Assembly (NCBI GenBank): GCA_044869955.1
Contig: JBIOYC010000060.1
Span: forward strand, 10,510-74,509
Direction: 5' to 3'
DNA: 64,000 nt
Origin: CALMKX01 sp044869955
GTDB lineage: Bacteria > Acidobacteriota > Thermoanaerobaculia > Multivoradales > SZUA-115
Positions within the stretch are counted from its first letter, which is position 1, and each line of letters begins with the position of its first letter. The notes under the pieces are model-generated. The model was not told the DNA's origin. It made no database searches and worked only from the letters and a program-made list of their open reading frames with translations. Positions 38,841 to 48,233 of this stretch are shown piece by piece. Both the position numbers and the translations under genes were made by a program.

Positions 38841-41369
38841 ATGAGCGAGAACGAAAACCAGCCGATGGAGCGGCCGATCCCCGTCGACATCGAAGACGAG
38901 ATGCGGCGCAGCTACATCGATTACGCCATGAGCGTGATCATCGGCCGCGCCCTGCCCGACGTGCGGGACGGCCTCAAGCCCGTGCACCGCCGCGTGCTCT
39001 TCGGCATGTGGGAGACCGGCAACACCTCCAACCGTCCTTACAAAAAGTCGGCCCGCATCGTCGGCGACGTCATGGGTAAGTACCACCCTCACGGCGACGC
39101 CGCCATCTACGACACCGTGGTGCGCCTGGCCCAGGACTTCACCATGCGCTACCAGATGGTGGACGGCCAGGGCAACTTCGGCTCCTTGGACGGCGACAAT
39201 CCGGCGGCCATGCGCTACACCGAGGTGAGGCTCACCCGCCTCGCCGAGGAGATGCTCAAGGAGGACCTCGAGAAGGACACCGTCGAGTGGGTGCCCAACT
39301 ACGACGGTTCTCTGACCGAGCCCACCGTGCTGCCGGCGCGGGTGCCGAACTTGCTGGTGAACGGTTCTTCCGGCATCGCCGTCGGCATGGCGACCAACAT
39401 TCCGCCGCACAACCTCTGCGAGGTGGTCGACGCGCTGATCCTCACCCTGGAGGATCCGGAGGTCCCCCTCGAACGCTTGATGACGGTTCTGCCCGGCCCG
39501 GACTTTCCCACCGCCGGCTTCATCCACGGCCGTGACGGCATCCGCTCGGCCTATGCCACCGGCCGCGGCATGATCCAGCTGCGCGCCAGGGCCGTGATCG
39601 AGGAGAAGGGAGAACGGCAGGCGATCGTCGTCAACGAGATCCCCTACCAGGTCAACAAGGCCCGACTGCTCGAGCGCATGGGCGAGCTGATCCGGGAGAA
39701 GAAGATCGACGGCATCACGGACCTGCGTGACGAGTCGGATCGCGAAGGCATCCGCATCGTCCTCGACGTGCGCCGCGGCGAGGTCGGCGAGGTGATCCTC
39801 AATCAGCTCTACAAGCTGACCCAGATGCAGGTCACCTTCGGCATCATCCTGCTCGCCATCGTCGACAACCGCCCGCGGGTGCTGACGCTGCCCGAGCTGC
39901 TCCGCCACTTCCTCGACCACCGCAAGATGGTGGTGGTGCGGCGCACCCGCTTCGATCTCAAGAAGGCCGAGGAGCGGGCGCACATCCTCGAGGGTCTGTT
40001 GAAGGCGCTCGATCACCTCGACGAGGTGATCGCCACCATCCGCGGCAGCCACACGCCCGACGACGCCCGCACCAACCTGATCGCACGCTTCGAGTTCTCC
40101 GACGCCCAGGCGCGGGCGATTCTCGACATGCGCCTGCAGCGGCTCACCGGCCTCGAGCGGGAAAAGCTGGTCGAGGAGTACGCCGAGGTCCAGGCGACCA
40201 TCGAGCGCCTGCGGGCGATCCTCGCCTCGGACGCCCTGGTCGCCCTCGAGATCAAGCAGGAGCTGCTCGAGATCAGGGAGACCTACGGCGACCGACGCCG
40301 CACCGAGATCATCGCCGCCACCTACGACATCTCGATCGAGGACATGATCGCCGACGAGCCGATGGTGATCACGGTCACCCGCTCCGGCTACGTCAAGCGC
40401 TCGCCCCTGTCGCTCTACCGGGCCCAGCGCCGGGGCGGCAAGGGCCGCATGGGCATGGCGACCAAGGAGGAGGACGCTGTCGAGCACCTCTACGTGGCCA
40501 CCGCCCACTCCTACATCCTGGTCTTCACCCAGAGCGGTCGGGCCTACTGGCTCAAGGTGCACGCCATCCCCGAGCTGGGGCCGGCGGCCCGCGGCAAGGC
40601 GATCGTCAACTTGCTCGAGCTCTCGGAGGAGGAGCGCTTCGCCACCACGGTGGCGGTCCGTGACTTCCCCGAGGACCGCTTCCTGATCTTCGTCACCGAG
40701 AACGGCACGATCAAGAAGACCAGCCTCGCCGCCTTCGCCCGCCCGCAATCCCGCGGCATCATCGCGGTCAACGTCAACGAGGGGGACCGGCTGCTGGCGG
40801 TCAAGGTCGCGGAGAAGGGCAGTGAGATCTTCATCGCCACCGCCAAGGGCTATGCCATCCGGTTTCGCGAATCGGACGTGCGCGCGATGGGTCGCGCCGC
40901 CACCGGCGTGCGCGGCCTCTCCCTGCGCAAGGGAGACCGGCTGGTGGGTATGGAGGTGCTCGGTGGCGAGGGCGACATCCTCTCGGTCACGGAGAACGGC
41001 TATGGCAAGCGCTCGGCGGTCGAGGAGTACCGCCTCCAGGGCCGCGGTGGCCTCGGCATCATCAACTTCGCGGTGAACAACAAGACCGGCGAGGTCGTGG
41101 GCATCAGGCAGGTCACCCCCGGGATGGGGGTGATGCTGATCACCCAGGAAGGCATGATCATCCGCACCATCGTCGACGACAGCTCGTTCCGGGTCATCGG
41201 TCGCGCCACCCAGGGCGTCAAGGTCATGGATCTCGAAGGCGGCGACCGCCTGGTCGCCCTGGCGACCATCGCAGAGGACGAGGCAGCGCCGGACGACGAG
41301 ACCGCGGCCGAAGGAACCGAGGACCTGGCAGCCGGCGAGCCGGCCGAACCCGAGGAACCGGTGCACTGA
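38841..41369 (+). CDS. gyrA: DNA gyrase subunit A
   Basis: Breakage-reunion subunit of gyrase. The 842-residue product has the catalytic tyrosine in AAMRYTEVRLT (Tyr126) and the quinolone region KYHPHGDAAIYDTVVRLAQ. The equivalent of E. coli Ser83 is Ala87 here, and Asp87 is Asp91. The C-terminal beta-pinwheel carries a GyrA-box-like motif (QRRGGKGRMGM, about residue 530), which marks gyrase rather than topoisomerase IV. It ends in an acidic tail. It begins 10 nt after gyrB. Confidence 0.96.
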   Translation: MSENENQPMERPIPVDIEDEMRRSYIDYAMSVIIGRALPDVRDGLKPVHRRVLFGMWETGNTSNRPYKKSARIVGDVMGKYHPHGDAAIYDTVVRLAQDFTMRYQMVDGQGNFGSLDGDNPAAMRYTEVRLTRLAEEMLKEDLEKDTVEWVPNYDGSLTEPTVLPARVPNLLVNGSSGIAVGMATNIPPHNLCEVVDALILTLEDPEVPLERLMTVLPGPDFPTAGFIHGRDGIRSAYATGRGMIQLRARAVIEEKGERQAIVVNEIPYQVNKARLLERMGELIREKKIDGITDLRDESDREGIRIVLDVRRGEVGEVILNQLYKLTQMQVTFGIILLAIVDNRPRVLTLPELLRHFLDHRKMVVVRRTRFDLKKAEERAHILEGLLKALDHLDEVIATIRGSHTPDDARTNLIARFEFSDAQARAILDMRLQRLTGLEREKLVEEYAEVQATIERLRAILASDALVALEIKQELLEIRETYGDRRRTEIIAATYDISIEDMIADEPMVITVTRSGYVKRSPLSLYRAQRRGGKGRMGMATKEEDAVEHLYVATAHSYILVFTQSGRAYWLKVHAIPELGPAARGKAIVNLLELSEEERFATTVAVRDFPEDRFLIFVTENGTIKKTSLAAFARPQSRGIIAVNVNEGDRLLAVKVAEKGSEIFIATAKGYAIRFRESDVRAMGRAATGVRGLSLRKGDRLVGMEVLGGEGDILSVTENGYGKRSAVEEYRLQGRGGLGIINFAVNNKTGEVVGIRQVTPGMGVMLITQEGMIIRTIVDDSSFRVIGRATQGVKVMDLEGGDRLVALATIAEDEAAPDDETAAEGTEDLAAGEPAEPEEPVH

Positions 41370-41388
41370 GCGAGCTCAAGGAGAAACC

Positions 41389-42051
41389 ATGGACTTCTTC
41401 ATCGATACCGCAGACATCCGGGAGATCGAGACCGGCCTCGAGTGGGGCATGGTCGACGGCGTCACCACCAACCCCAGCCTAATCGCCAAGCAGGGCCGGC
41501 CCTACCTCGGCACCGTGCGCGAGATCGCCCAGCTGGTCGGCCCGGAGCGCCCGGTCTCGGGCGAGGTCCTCGCTACCGACTACGCCACCATCCTCGACGA
41601 GGGCCACAAGCTCGCGGGGCTCGCGCCGAACGTCGTGGTCAAGGTGCCCCTTACGCCCGCGGGCCTGCGCGCCGCCCACACCTTCGCCGAAGAGGGAATC
41701 CGCACCAACGTCACGCTCTGCTTCTCGGCCAACCAGGCCCTGCTGGCGGCCAAGGCCGGCGCCACCTACATCTCGCCCTTCGTCGGTCGGCTCGACGACG
41801 TGGGCGAGGACGGCATGGAGCTGATCGACCAGATCGTGGTGATCTACGGCAACTACGGCTTCGACACCAAGGTGCTGGTGGCCTCCGTGCGCAACCCGGT
41901 GCACTTGACCCGCGCAGCGCTGGCCGGTGCCCACGTGGCGACCCTGCCCTTCGCGGTGATCGGGCAGCTCTACCGCCACCCCCTGACCGACGTCGGCCTC
42001 GAGCGCTTCCTCGCCGACTGGGCCAAGACCGGTCGGAGCTTCGACGATTAG
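41389..42051 (+). CDS. fsa: Transaldolase-like protein (fructose-6-phosphate aldolase/TalC family)
   Basis: A 220-residue single-domain class I aldolase of the short transaldolase group. The start MDFFIDTADIREIETGLEWG and DGVTTNPSLIAK (23-34) are typical. The Schiff-base lysine is Lys85 in NVVVKVPLTPAG, and TNVTLCFSANQALLAAKAGA and ISPFVGRLDD follow. Short members may act as transaldolase or as fructose-6-phosphate aldolase; the residue choice cannot be settled here. It follows gyrA by 19 nt with a GGAGAAACC ribosome site. Confidence 0.88.
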   Translation: MDFFIDTADIREIETGLEWGMVDGVTTNPSLIAKQGRPYLGTVREIAQLVGPERPVSGEVLATDYATILDEGHKLAGLAPNVVVKVPLTPAGLRAAHTFAEEGIRTNVTLCFSANQALLAAKAGATYISPFVGRLDDVGEDGMELIDQIVVIYGNYGFDTKVLVASVRNPVHLTRAALAGAHVATLPFAVIGQLYRHPLTDVGLERFLADWAKTGRSFDD

Positions 42052-42082
42052 CCGACGCGCCCGTCCCCCACGTCTGGTTCAG

Positions 42083-42616
42083 GTGGCGTGGCTGTTCTAC
42101 CTGGGCCTCGCGATCGCGGGGGGCATCTGGCTCTCGATCCGCCACGGCGACTTCCCCCTGGGCGCGATCGCCCCCGCCAGCTGGTGGCTCGAGCTGCCTC
42201 TGGGCCTCGCCGCCGGCGGCGTGCTGCTCGCGGCCTGGGAGGGCATGCGCCGCTTCCTCGCCACAGCCGCCGAGCTCGAGGAGCACCTGGCCGAGGTGAT
42301 GTCCGGCCTCTCCCGCGGCGACACGCTGGTCCTGGGCATCGTCTCCGGCTTCGCCGAGGAGCTGTTCTTTCGCGGCGCCGTGCAGGAGAGCCTCGGCCTG
42401 GCCGTGGGCACCGCGCTCTTCGCCCTGCTCCACCCCGGACCGGGCCGCTCCTTCCTGCTCTGGATGGCCTTCGCCGCCGCCGCCGGGCTGCTGCTGGGTG
42501 GGCTGGTGCTCTGGCGCGGCAGCCTGCTGGCGGCCATGGTGGCGCACGCGACCGTGAACGTGATCAACCTGGGGCGACTGGCGCAGCGGGGGCAGGCGAC
42601 GGCGGAGTCGTCGTGA
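42083..42616 (+). CDS. CPBP-family intramembrane metalloprotease
   Basis: A 177-residue membrane protein of the CAAX protease/bacteriocin-processing (Abi) family. The family motif is GFAEELFFRGAVQES (residues 89-103) with the Glu-Glu pair at 92-93 and Arg97, and the second histidine motif lies in FALLHPGP. A third, VAHATVNVINL, is near the end. Four hydrophobic helices are visible. Function is unknown; relatives process prenylated proteins or confer bacteriocin immunity. Start is GTG at 42083, chosen to keep the first hydrophobic segment. Its last 53 nt overlap the amylase-like gene on the other strand. Confidence 0.78.
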   Translation: MAWLFYLGLAIAGGIWLSIRHGDFPLGAIAPASWWLELPLGLAAGGVLLAAWEGMRRFLATAAELEEHLAEVMSGLSRGDTLVLGIVSGFAEELFFRGAVQESLGLAVGTALFALLHPGPGRSFLLWMAFAAAAGLLLGGLVLWRGSLLAAMVAHATVNVINLGRLAQRGQATAESS

Positions 42617-45600
42617 GCCGGACCATCTCCTCGACCTGGAAGCCGCCGGCCTCCGCACACGCGTGCAGGGTCGCCGCGGTCGCGATCGCGCTCTCCGGCT
42701 CGGCCGCCTCCAGCGCGGCGAGCGCGAGCAGGTAGCGCAACGACTCCGCCCGCACCCAGCGCGCCTCGCCAAAGCGGTGCAGGCGTACGGCTGCCGAGAC
42801 CTCCGGCCTCTCGAGCCAGTCCCCCAGAGCCGACTCCGCCGCCGGCAGCCCGCCGCCGGTGAGCACCGCGGTGAGGGCAGCCACCGCGTCCTCCTGCTCG
42901 TCCTCGGTCGCTCCGGCGGCGGCGAGGGCGGCCCGGAGGGGGCGATGGAGCAGTAGCTCCGAAAGCCAGCCGGCCGCCTCCCCCTCGGGGGCGAGGCGCT
43001 TCAAGGCGGCGGCGGCGAAGAGGGCGGTCCAGGTCGCGGGGCGGGAGGCCAGATCCCCCAGCCAAGGGGGCAGCCCAGCCAGGCCGGCCGCCCAGGCCGA
43101 TGCTCGAACCAGGTCCTCTGCCAGGGCCAAGCTCCCTTCCTCCTGGTCCACCTCGTCCACTCTATCCACCTCGTCCAACCCCGCCACCGCCCCCCGGAAC
43201 GCCTCCACTCCTGGCGCCAACCGCTCGGCCCACGCCGCCACGCCCCCCAACTCGGTGCTCTCCGGCTCAGTCCCCTCGGCGGCGGCGTCCGCGAAGGCGG
43301 GCGCCGCGGTGAGCAGCTGGCTGAAGGCGGCGAGCACCCCCTCGAGCCGCGGCGCCCGCCGGGCCTCGTCGAGGCTCGGTACTCCCCGGCCGCCGAGCTG
43401 AGCCGCCAACCGGGTCCAGGAGCCGTCCTCGTCCGCCACCTCCTCGAAGTCCAGCAAGACGTGGTGCTCGTAGGGCCCGAGGGTGAGCGCCAGCCCCTCG
43501 CTCGCGAGCTCGCGCTGGGCCAAGAGGTGCTCGAGGCCGGTTGCGGCGTCCCGGCAGCGCAGAAAGAGGGGCCGGTCGCTCGCCAGCGCAGGGGCCAGCG
43601 CGAAGGCCGAGCCCAGCGTCTCCCCCTTGAGCAGAGGCTTGGCGCCCTCCCGTTTGACGGCGTAGAGCACCGAGCGGCGGATCCGGCCCGCCGTCACGCC
43701 TGCCCGGTTGTGCATCACCACCAAGGCGCGCTCCGAGCCCTCCTGGTTCGAGAAGGCGAAGACGTTCTCGTCCACCGCGCCGCCCTCCCGCTCGAAATCG
43801 TAGAGGCGGAACGGCTCGGCCCCGGCGAACAGCCGGCGGCGGGCGAGCAAGGGGGCGATCTGCCGCTGGTGGCGGGCGACCAGCCAGTCCTTCGGCCGCT
43901 CGGAGTGGTAGGAGCGCCGGTACTCCATGCCGTAGCGCTCCTCGTAGCCCTCGATCTGGCCGTGGCCGAACATTGGCAAGCCCGGCAGCGTCGCCATCAG
44001 GGTCGCCACCCCGAAGTACTTCTCGCCGGTGCCGAACTGGTCGACGGCCGTGCGCTCGTCGGGGTTGCTCATGAAGTTCACGTAGCGCTGGAGGATCGCC
44101 GTGTCGAAGGCCAGCACGTCGGCGAGCTGGCGGCGGTAGTCGGCGTTGCGCTCGTCGCGCAGCATCACCATGAAGGCGCTGTTGTAGACCCGGTGCATGC
44201 CGAGGGAGCGGACGAAGTAGTTCTCCATCAGCCAGAAGGCCTCGGCCAGCAGCAGGGTGTCCGGCGCCTCGACCGCCGCGCGGTCCACCACCTGGCGCCA
44301 GAGCTCCTCGGGCATCCGGCGCTCGAACTCGGCCTCGGCAAGCCCGTGCTCGGCGCGCGAGGGGATGTCGCCACCCTCGCCCGGCGGCGGGTACCAGAGG
44401 CGCCGGTAGTGGCGCTTGGCGAGGGTCATGGCGGCGTCAAAGCGCACGATGGGGAAGCGCTTGGCCACCGAGAGGATCTCCTCGATCGCGGCCGCCCTCA
44501 CCTCGGGCAGCAGGTAGTCGAGCTGGGCGGTGTCGTTCCAGGGCGTCGAGGTGCCGTCGTTGCCGTGGTACACGTAGGCCACCTCACCGGTCTTCCGATC
44601 TCGTCGCTCGAAGACCACCGCGGCGTCGCTGCGGTCGTAGTAGTGGTCCTCGAGATAGATCCCGAGGTCGGGATCCGGCGACAGGTCCGGTCCGGTGAAG
44701 CGGTAGGCCGAGAAGGGCGGGGCGGCCAGCTGGAGGAAGCGCGCGGGATGGCGCAGCAGCCACTCCGAGTCGATGCCCATATGGTTGGGCACCATGTCCA
44801 CGCCCAGGCGGATCCCGCGCGCCCGAGCGCGGGCGGTCAGATCCTCCGCGGCGTCGTCGCCGCCGACCGCTTCGGCGACCCGATAGCTCGCGATCGAATA
44901 GGCCGAGGCCGCCGCCTCCGGGTTGCCGCACAGCCGCTTGATGCGCTCGGAGGCGGCGCTGCGCTCCCAGATGCCGATCAGCCAGAGGCCGGTGAAGCCG
45001 CGAGCCGCCAGCAGGTCGAGCTCACGGTCCGGCACCTGGTCGAGGGTGGTGATCGGCCGGCCGTACTCCTGGGAGAGCTGGTGGAGCCAGACCAGGGTGT
45101 TCTTGGCCACCAGTACCAGCTCGGGCATCCAGCCGCGGTCCTCGGTGAAGCGCTCCGGCCCCTCGGGGAAGACCGAGGGCTGGGGCAGCTCGACCGGCCC
45201 CGGCCCCGGAGGAAAGACCGGCTTCTGCTCCTCGCGCAGGAAGTCCGCACCGCGCAGGGCGCGCTCCACCAGCACCACCCCCTCCGGCGCGAGGGTCTCG
45301 CGCAGGTGGTCGAGCTGGCCGGAGAGCGAGAAGGGCTCGGCGAGCGCCGGGTCCGAGAGCAGGGCGAAGAGGCTCCTCGGCTCGGCACCCGGTCGGCCCA
45401 GGGGCGCGAAGCCCGGCCGGGTGGTGAGGAAGGTCTCGAGCTGAGCCACCAGCTCCGGATAGACCGTGGCTCGACGCAGCAGACCGTCGTCGAAGAGCTC
45501 CCGGAAAGGGGCGAAGGCCGGGCTCGAGTTGGCCAGCCAGAGCAGCAGCATCTCTTCGAGCACCACCTCCTGGTTGGACCGGCCCTCGGTGGTGGCGATC

Positions 45601-46055
45601 AGGAAGGCCTCGGGCGACAGCTCGCCGCGGTACACCGCCGGGGGTGGGAACTCCGCGACGAAGAGGCGCAGGGCCTCGTCGAGCTTCGGCGCCCCCAGCC
45701 GCTCGGCGACGAAGGCGAGGGCCTCGGAGAGCACTGCCGGGTCGACCTCGCGCCGAAACGCGTCGATCAGCTCATGGAGCAGCTCGTGGACCAGGCCCAA
45801 GGCATAGAGCCGCGCGGGGGTGATCGCCGCCGCCAAGCCCGGATCGACCGGCTCGAGGGCTTCGGCCAGGCGGGTCGCCAGGCCGCGGGCGGCCGCCAGA
45901 TCTGCGAAGACGACGCGCCCGGAGACCCCGAACAGCGCCTCCTCCAGCCCGAACCGCTCTCGAGCCTCGCGGCGGACGAGGAGAAAGCGGATGTCCCCGT
46001 CCGCGAGGCAGAGAGCCGGGGGCAGACGCGGCGGCGGTTGGTTCGGCGGCGGCAT
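42564..46055 (-). CDS. Very large GH13 alpha-amylase-family protein
   Basis: A 1163-residue protein with a central GH13 barrel. Region I is GIRLGVDMVPNHMG (414-427). The nucleophile is Asp540 in FPIVRFDAAMTLAKR and the acid/base is Glu605 in LLLAEAFWLMENY. Region IV is altered: FMSNPDE replaces the common NHD. The first 340 residues are a mainly helical domain I do not recognise. The last 250 residues, including an Ala/Glu-rich part, are also unassigned. It probably acts on maltodextrin or glycogen chains (inference from neighbouring glucan phosphorylase). Start at 46055 (MPPPNQPPPRLPP) was chosen because longer frames overlap the divergent GAPDH gene. Confidence 0.8.
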   Translation of the reverse strand: MPPPNQPPPRLPPALCLADGDIRFLLVRREARERFGLEEALFGVSGRVVFADLAAARGLATRLAEALEPVDPGLAAAITPARLYALGLVHELLHELIDAFRREVDPAVLSEALAFVAERLGAPKLDEALRLFVAEFPPPAVYRGELSPEAFLIATTEGRSNQEVVLEEMLLLWLANSSPAFAPFRELFDDGLLRRATVYPELVAQLETFLTTRPGFAPLGRPGAEPRSLFALLSDPALAEPFSLSGQLDHLRETLAPEGVVLVERALRGADFLREEQKPVFPPGPGPVELPQPSVFPEGPERFTEDRGWMPELVLVAKNTLVWLHQLSQEYGRPITTLDQVPDRELDLLAARGFTGLWLIGIWERSAASERIKRLCGNPEAAASAYSIASYRVAEAVGGDDAAEDLTARARARGIRLGVDMVPNHMGIDSEWLLRHPARFLQLAAPPFSAYRFTGPDLSPDPDLGIYLEDHYYDRSDAAVVFERRDRKTGEVAYVYHGNDGTSTPWNDTAQLDYLLPEVRAAAIEEILSVAKRFPIVRFDAAMTLAKRHYRRLWYPPPGEGGDIPSRAEHGLAEAEFERRMPEELWRQVVDRAAVEAPDTLLLAEAFWLMENYFVRSLGMHRVYNSAFMVMLRDERNADYRRQLADVLAFDTAILQRYVNFMSNPDERTAVDQFGTGEKYFGVATLMATLPGLPMFGHGQIEGYEERYGMEYRRSYHSERPKDWLVARHQRQIAPLLARRRLFAGAEPFRLYDFEREGGAVDENVFAFSNQEGSERALVVMHNRAGVTAGRIRRSVLYAVKREGAKPLLKGETLGSAFALAPALASDRPLFLRCRDAATGLEHLLAQRELASEGLALTLGPYEHHVLLDFEEVADEDGSWTRLAAQLGGRGVPSLDEARRAPRLEGVLAAFSQLLTAAPAFADAAAEGTEPESTELGGVAAWAERLAPGVEAFRGAVAGLDEVDRVDEVDQEEGSLALAEDLVRASAWAAGLAGLPPWLGDLASRPATWTALFAAAALKRLAPEGEAAGWLSELLLHRPLRAALAAAGATEDEQEDAVAALTAVLTGGGLPAAESALGDWLERPEVSAAVRLHRFGEARWVRAESLRYLLALAALEAAEPESAIATAATLHACAEAGGFQVEEMVRLTTTPPSPAPAAPVAPG

Positions 46056-46179
46056 GACGAGAGGATCGAGCGACAAGGATATCCGCGCCAACCCCCGGGC
46101 GCCACGGCCGGTGTCCGCGTTCCCGCGGCCGGGTCTTTCCCATAGGATGAGCCCCGGCTTTCTGACCAGGAGGACCCGA

Positions 46180-47202
46180 ATGGAGCCGATTCGGTTGGGA
46201 CTCTCGGGGTTGGGGCGCATCGGCCGCAACCTCTTCCGCATCCTCGCCGGGCGCGAGGACATCGAGCTCGTGGCGATCAACGACGGGGCCAATCCGGACG
46301 CCCTGGCCTACCTGCTGCGCTTCGACACCATCCACGGCCGCTTCCCCGAGCCGGTGGTCCATCGCGACGGCCACATCGAGGTCGGTGGCCGGCGCATCCG
46401 GATGCTCGCCTCCCCGGCGCCGGGCGGCGCGCCCTGGCGCGAGCTCGGGGTCGACGTGGTGGTCGAGGAGGGCAAGCCTGGCCGCTCCCGCGCCGAGCTC
46501 GAGAAGCACTTCGAGGTCGGCGCCCGGCGGGTCATCCTCTGCGTGCCCTCGGCCGAGCCGGCCGAGCTCACCTTCGTGCGCGGCGTCAACGACCATCTGC
46601 TCGAGCGGCGGCACCGGCTGATCTCGAACGGCTCCTGCACCGCCCACGCGGCGGCACCGGTGCTCCAGGTCCTGGACCGAGCCTTCGGCATCGAGCGCGT
46701 CTACCTGACCACCGTGCACGCCTATACCGACCAGCAGCGCCTGGCCGACGTCCCGGCCGAGGACATGCGCAGCGGCCGAGCGGCGGCAGAGAACATCATC
46801 CCGCAGCCCACCAACGCCCCCCAGCTCCTGGCCGAGCTGATGCCGCACCTGGCCGGCCGCATCGCCGGCACGGCGATGAACGTGCCGGTGGCGAACGGCT
46901 CGGTGGTCGACCTGGTCTGTTGGCACCGCGAGCCGGTCACCGTCGAGGTGATCAACGCCGCGCTCGCCGCGGCGGCGGCCGAGCCGCGCTGGCGGGGGTT
47001 CCTGCAGTACGAGTCCGAGCCGATCGTCTCCTCGGACGTACTGCGCAGCAGCTACTCCTCGAGCTTCGACTCGCTGGCCACCATGGTGCTCGCGGGCCGG
47101 GTCTCGAAGACCCTGTCCTGGTTCGACAACGGCTGGGGCTATGCGCACCGCGTGGTGGAGCTGATCGAGCGATTCCGCGATCTCGACCGGGAGGTGGCCT
47201 GA
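46180..47202 (+). CDS. GAPDH-like dehydrogenase, divergent paralogue
   Basis: A 340-residue protein of the GAPDH/E4PDH family. The NAD-binding start IRLGLSGLGRIGRNLFRIL is intact, and catalytic Cys153 in ISNGSCTAHAAAP and His180 in TTVHAYTDQQ are kept. The loops that bind phosphates differ: the usual ESTG is EEGKPG, SCTTNCLAP is SCTAHAAAP, and TTTGAA is QPTNAPQ. These changes suggest a different substrate or a catalytically altered role. RBS GGAGGACCC precedes the ATG. It overlaps the canonical GAPDH gene by one base, so both are co-expressed. Confidence 0.82.
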   Translation: MEPIRLGLSGLGRIGRNLFRILAGREDIELVAINDGANPDALAYLLRFDTIHGRFPEPVVHRDGHIEVGGRRIRMLASPAPGGAPWRELGVDVVVEEGKPGRSRAELEKHFEVGARRVILCVPSAEPAELTFVRGVNDHLLERRHRLISNGSCTAHAAAPVLQVLDRAFGIERVYLTTVHAYTDQQRLADVPAEDMRSGRAAAENIIPQPTNAPQLLAELMPHLAGRIAGTAMNVPVANGSVVDLVCWHREPVTVEVINAALAAAAAEPRWRGFLQYESEPIVSSDVLRSSYSSSFDSLATMVLAGRVSKTLSWFDNGWGYAHRVVELIERFRDLDREVA

Positions 47203-48203
47203 TGAAGGTGCGAGTGGGCATCAACGGCTTCGGCCGCATCGGCCGCAGCGTCTTTCGCATCCTGGAGGAGCGAGGCGGCTTCGAGGTCGTGGTGATCAAC
47301 GACCTCTTCGAGAACGAGCAGCTCGCCTACCTGCTCCGGTACGACACAGTGATGGGCAACTTCGAGGGCAAGGTCTCGGTCGACGAGGAGTCGATGACCG
47401 TCAACGGGCATCGCATCGTGATGACCGACGAGAGGGACCCGGCGATGATCCCCTGGGGCAAGCTGGGGGTAGACCTGGTGGTCGAATCGACGGGAGTGTT
47501 CCGCTCGGCCGACAAGCTCGCCGGCCACCTCGAGGCCGGAGCGAAGAAGGTCGTGCTCACCGTGCCGCCGGACGGCGAGGTCGACGCCATGGTGGTGATC
47601 GGCGTCAACGAGGACGTCCTCAAGCCGGAGCACCGCATCGTCTCGAACGCCTCCTGCACCACCAACTGCCTGGCGCCGATCGTCAAGATCCTCGACGAGG
47701 CCTTCGGCATCGAGGAGGGCTTCGTCACCACCGTTCACGCCTACACCAACGACCAGCGCCTGGCCGACGTGCCGCACAAGGACCTGCGCCGCAGCCGGGC
47801 CGCGGCCGAGAACATCATCCCCACCACCACCGGCGCCGCCCGGGCAGTGGGCAAGGTGCTGCCGCACCTCAAGGGCAAGCTCGACGGCATGGCCATGCGC
47901 GTGCCGGTGCCGGACGGCTCCACCGTCGACCTCGCCTGCCGCTTGCGCAGCCGCCCGAGCCGCGACGACGTCAACGACGCCGTGCGCGAGGCGGCGGCCG
48001 GCCGCTACACCCGGGTGGTCGAGTACAGCGAAGCGCCGCTGGTGTCGAGCGACATCATCGGCAATCCCCACTCCTCGATCTTCGATGCCCTCTCCACCCT
48101 CGCCGAGGGAGACGGCTTCGCCAAGGTCGTGGCGTGGTACGACAACGAGTGGGGCTATTCCAACCGAGTGGTCGACCTCCTGAACCTGCTCGCCGCGCAG
48201 TAG
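47202..48203 (+). CDS. gap: Glyceraldehyde-3-phosphate dehydrogenase, type I
   Basis: Glycolytic enzyme oxidising glyceraldehyde-3-phosphate with phosphate and NAD. The 333-residue product is canonical: KVRVGINGFGRIGRSVFRIL, VVESTGVF, SNASCTTNCLAPI with Cys152, TVHAYTNDQRL with His179, TTTGAARAVGKVLP and the C-terminal WYDNEWGYSNRVVDL. The ATG overlaps the stop of its paralogue as TGATG. A glucan phosphorylase follows 30 nt downstream. Confidence 0.96.
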   Translation: MKVRVGINGFGRIGRSVFRILEERGGFEVVVINDLFENEQLAYLLRYDTVMGNFEGKVSVDEESMTVNGHRIVMTDERDPAMIPWGKLGVDLVVESTGVFRSADKLAGHLEAGAKKVVLTVPPDGEVDAMVVIGVNEDVLKPEHRIVSNASCTTNCLAPIVKILDEAFGIEEGFVTTVHAYTNDQRLADVPHKDLRRSRAAAENIIPTTTGAARAVGKVLPHLKGKLDGMAMRVPVPDGSTVDLACRLRSRPSRDDVNDAVREAAAGRYTRVVEYSEAPLVSSDIIGNPHSSIFDALSTLAEGDGFAKVVAWYDNEWGYSNRVVDLLNLLAAQ

Positions 48204-48233
48204 CCGTCGCCCCCCATCGCACGGAGTCTCTCG

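Noticed and set aside
38787..41366. An 859-residue reading frame opposite gyrA
   Set aside because: Low-complexity Asp/Gly/His/Val text typical of the antisense frame of a GC-rich gene; GyrA on the other strand is unmistakable.
43461..46145. An 894-residue reading frame opposite the GH13 gene
   Set aside because: Antisense artefact with no domain signature; the minus-strand protein carries GH13 catalytic motifs.
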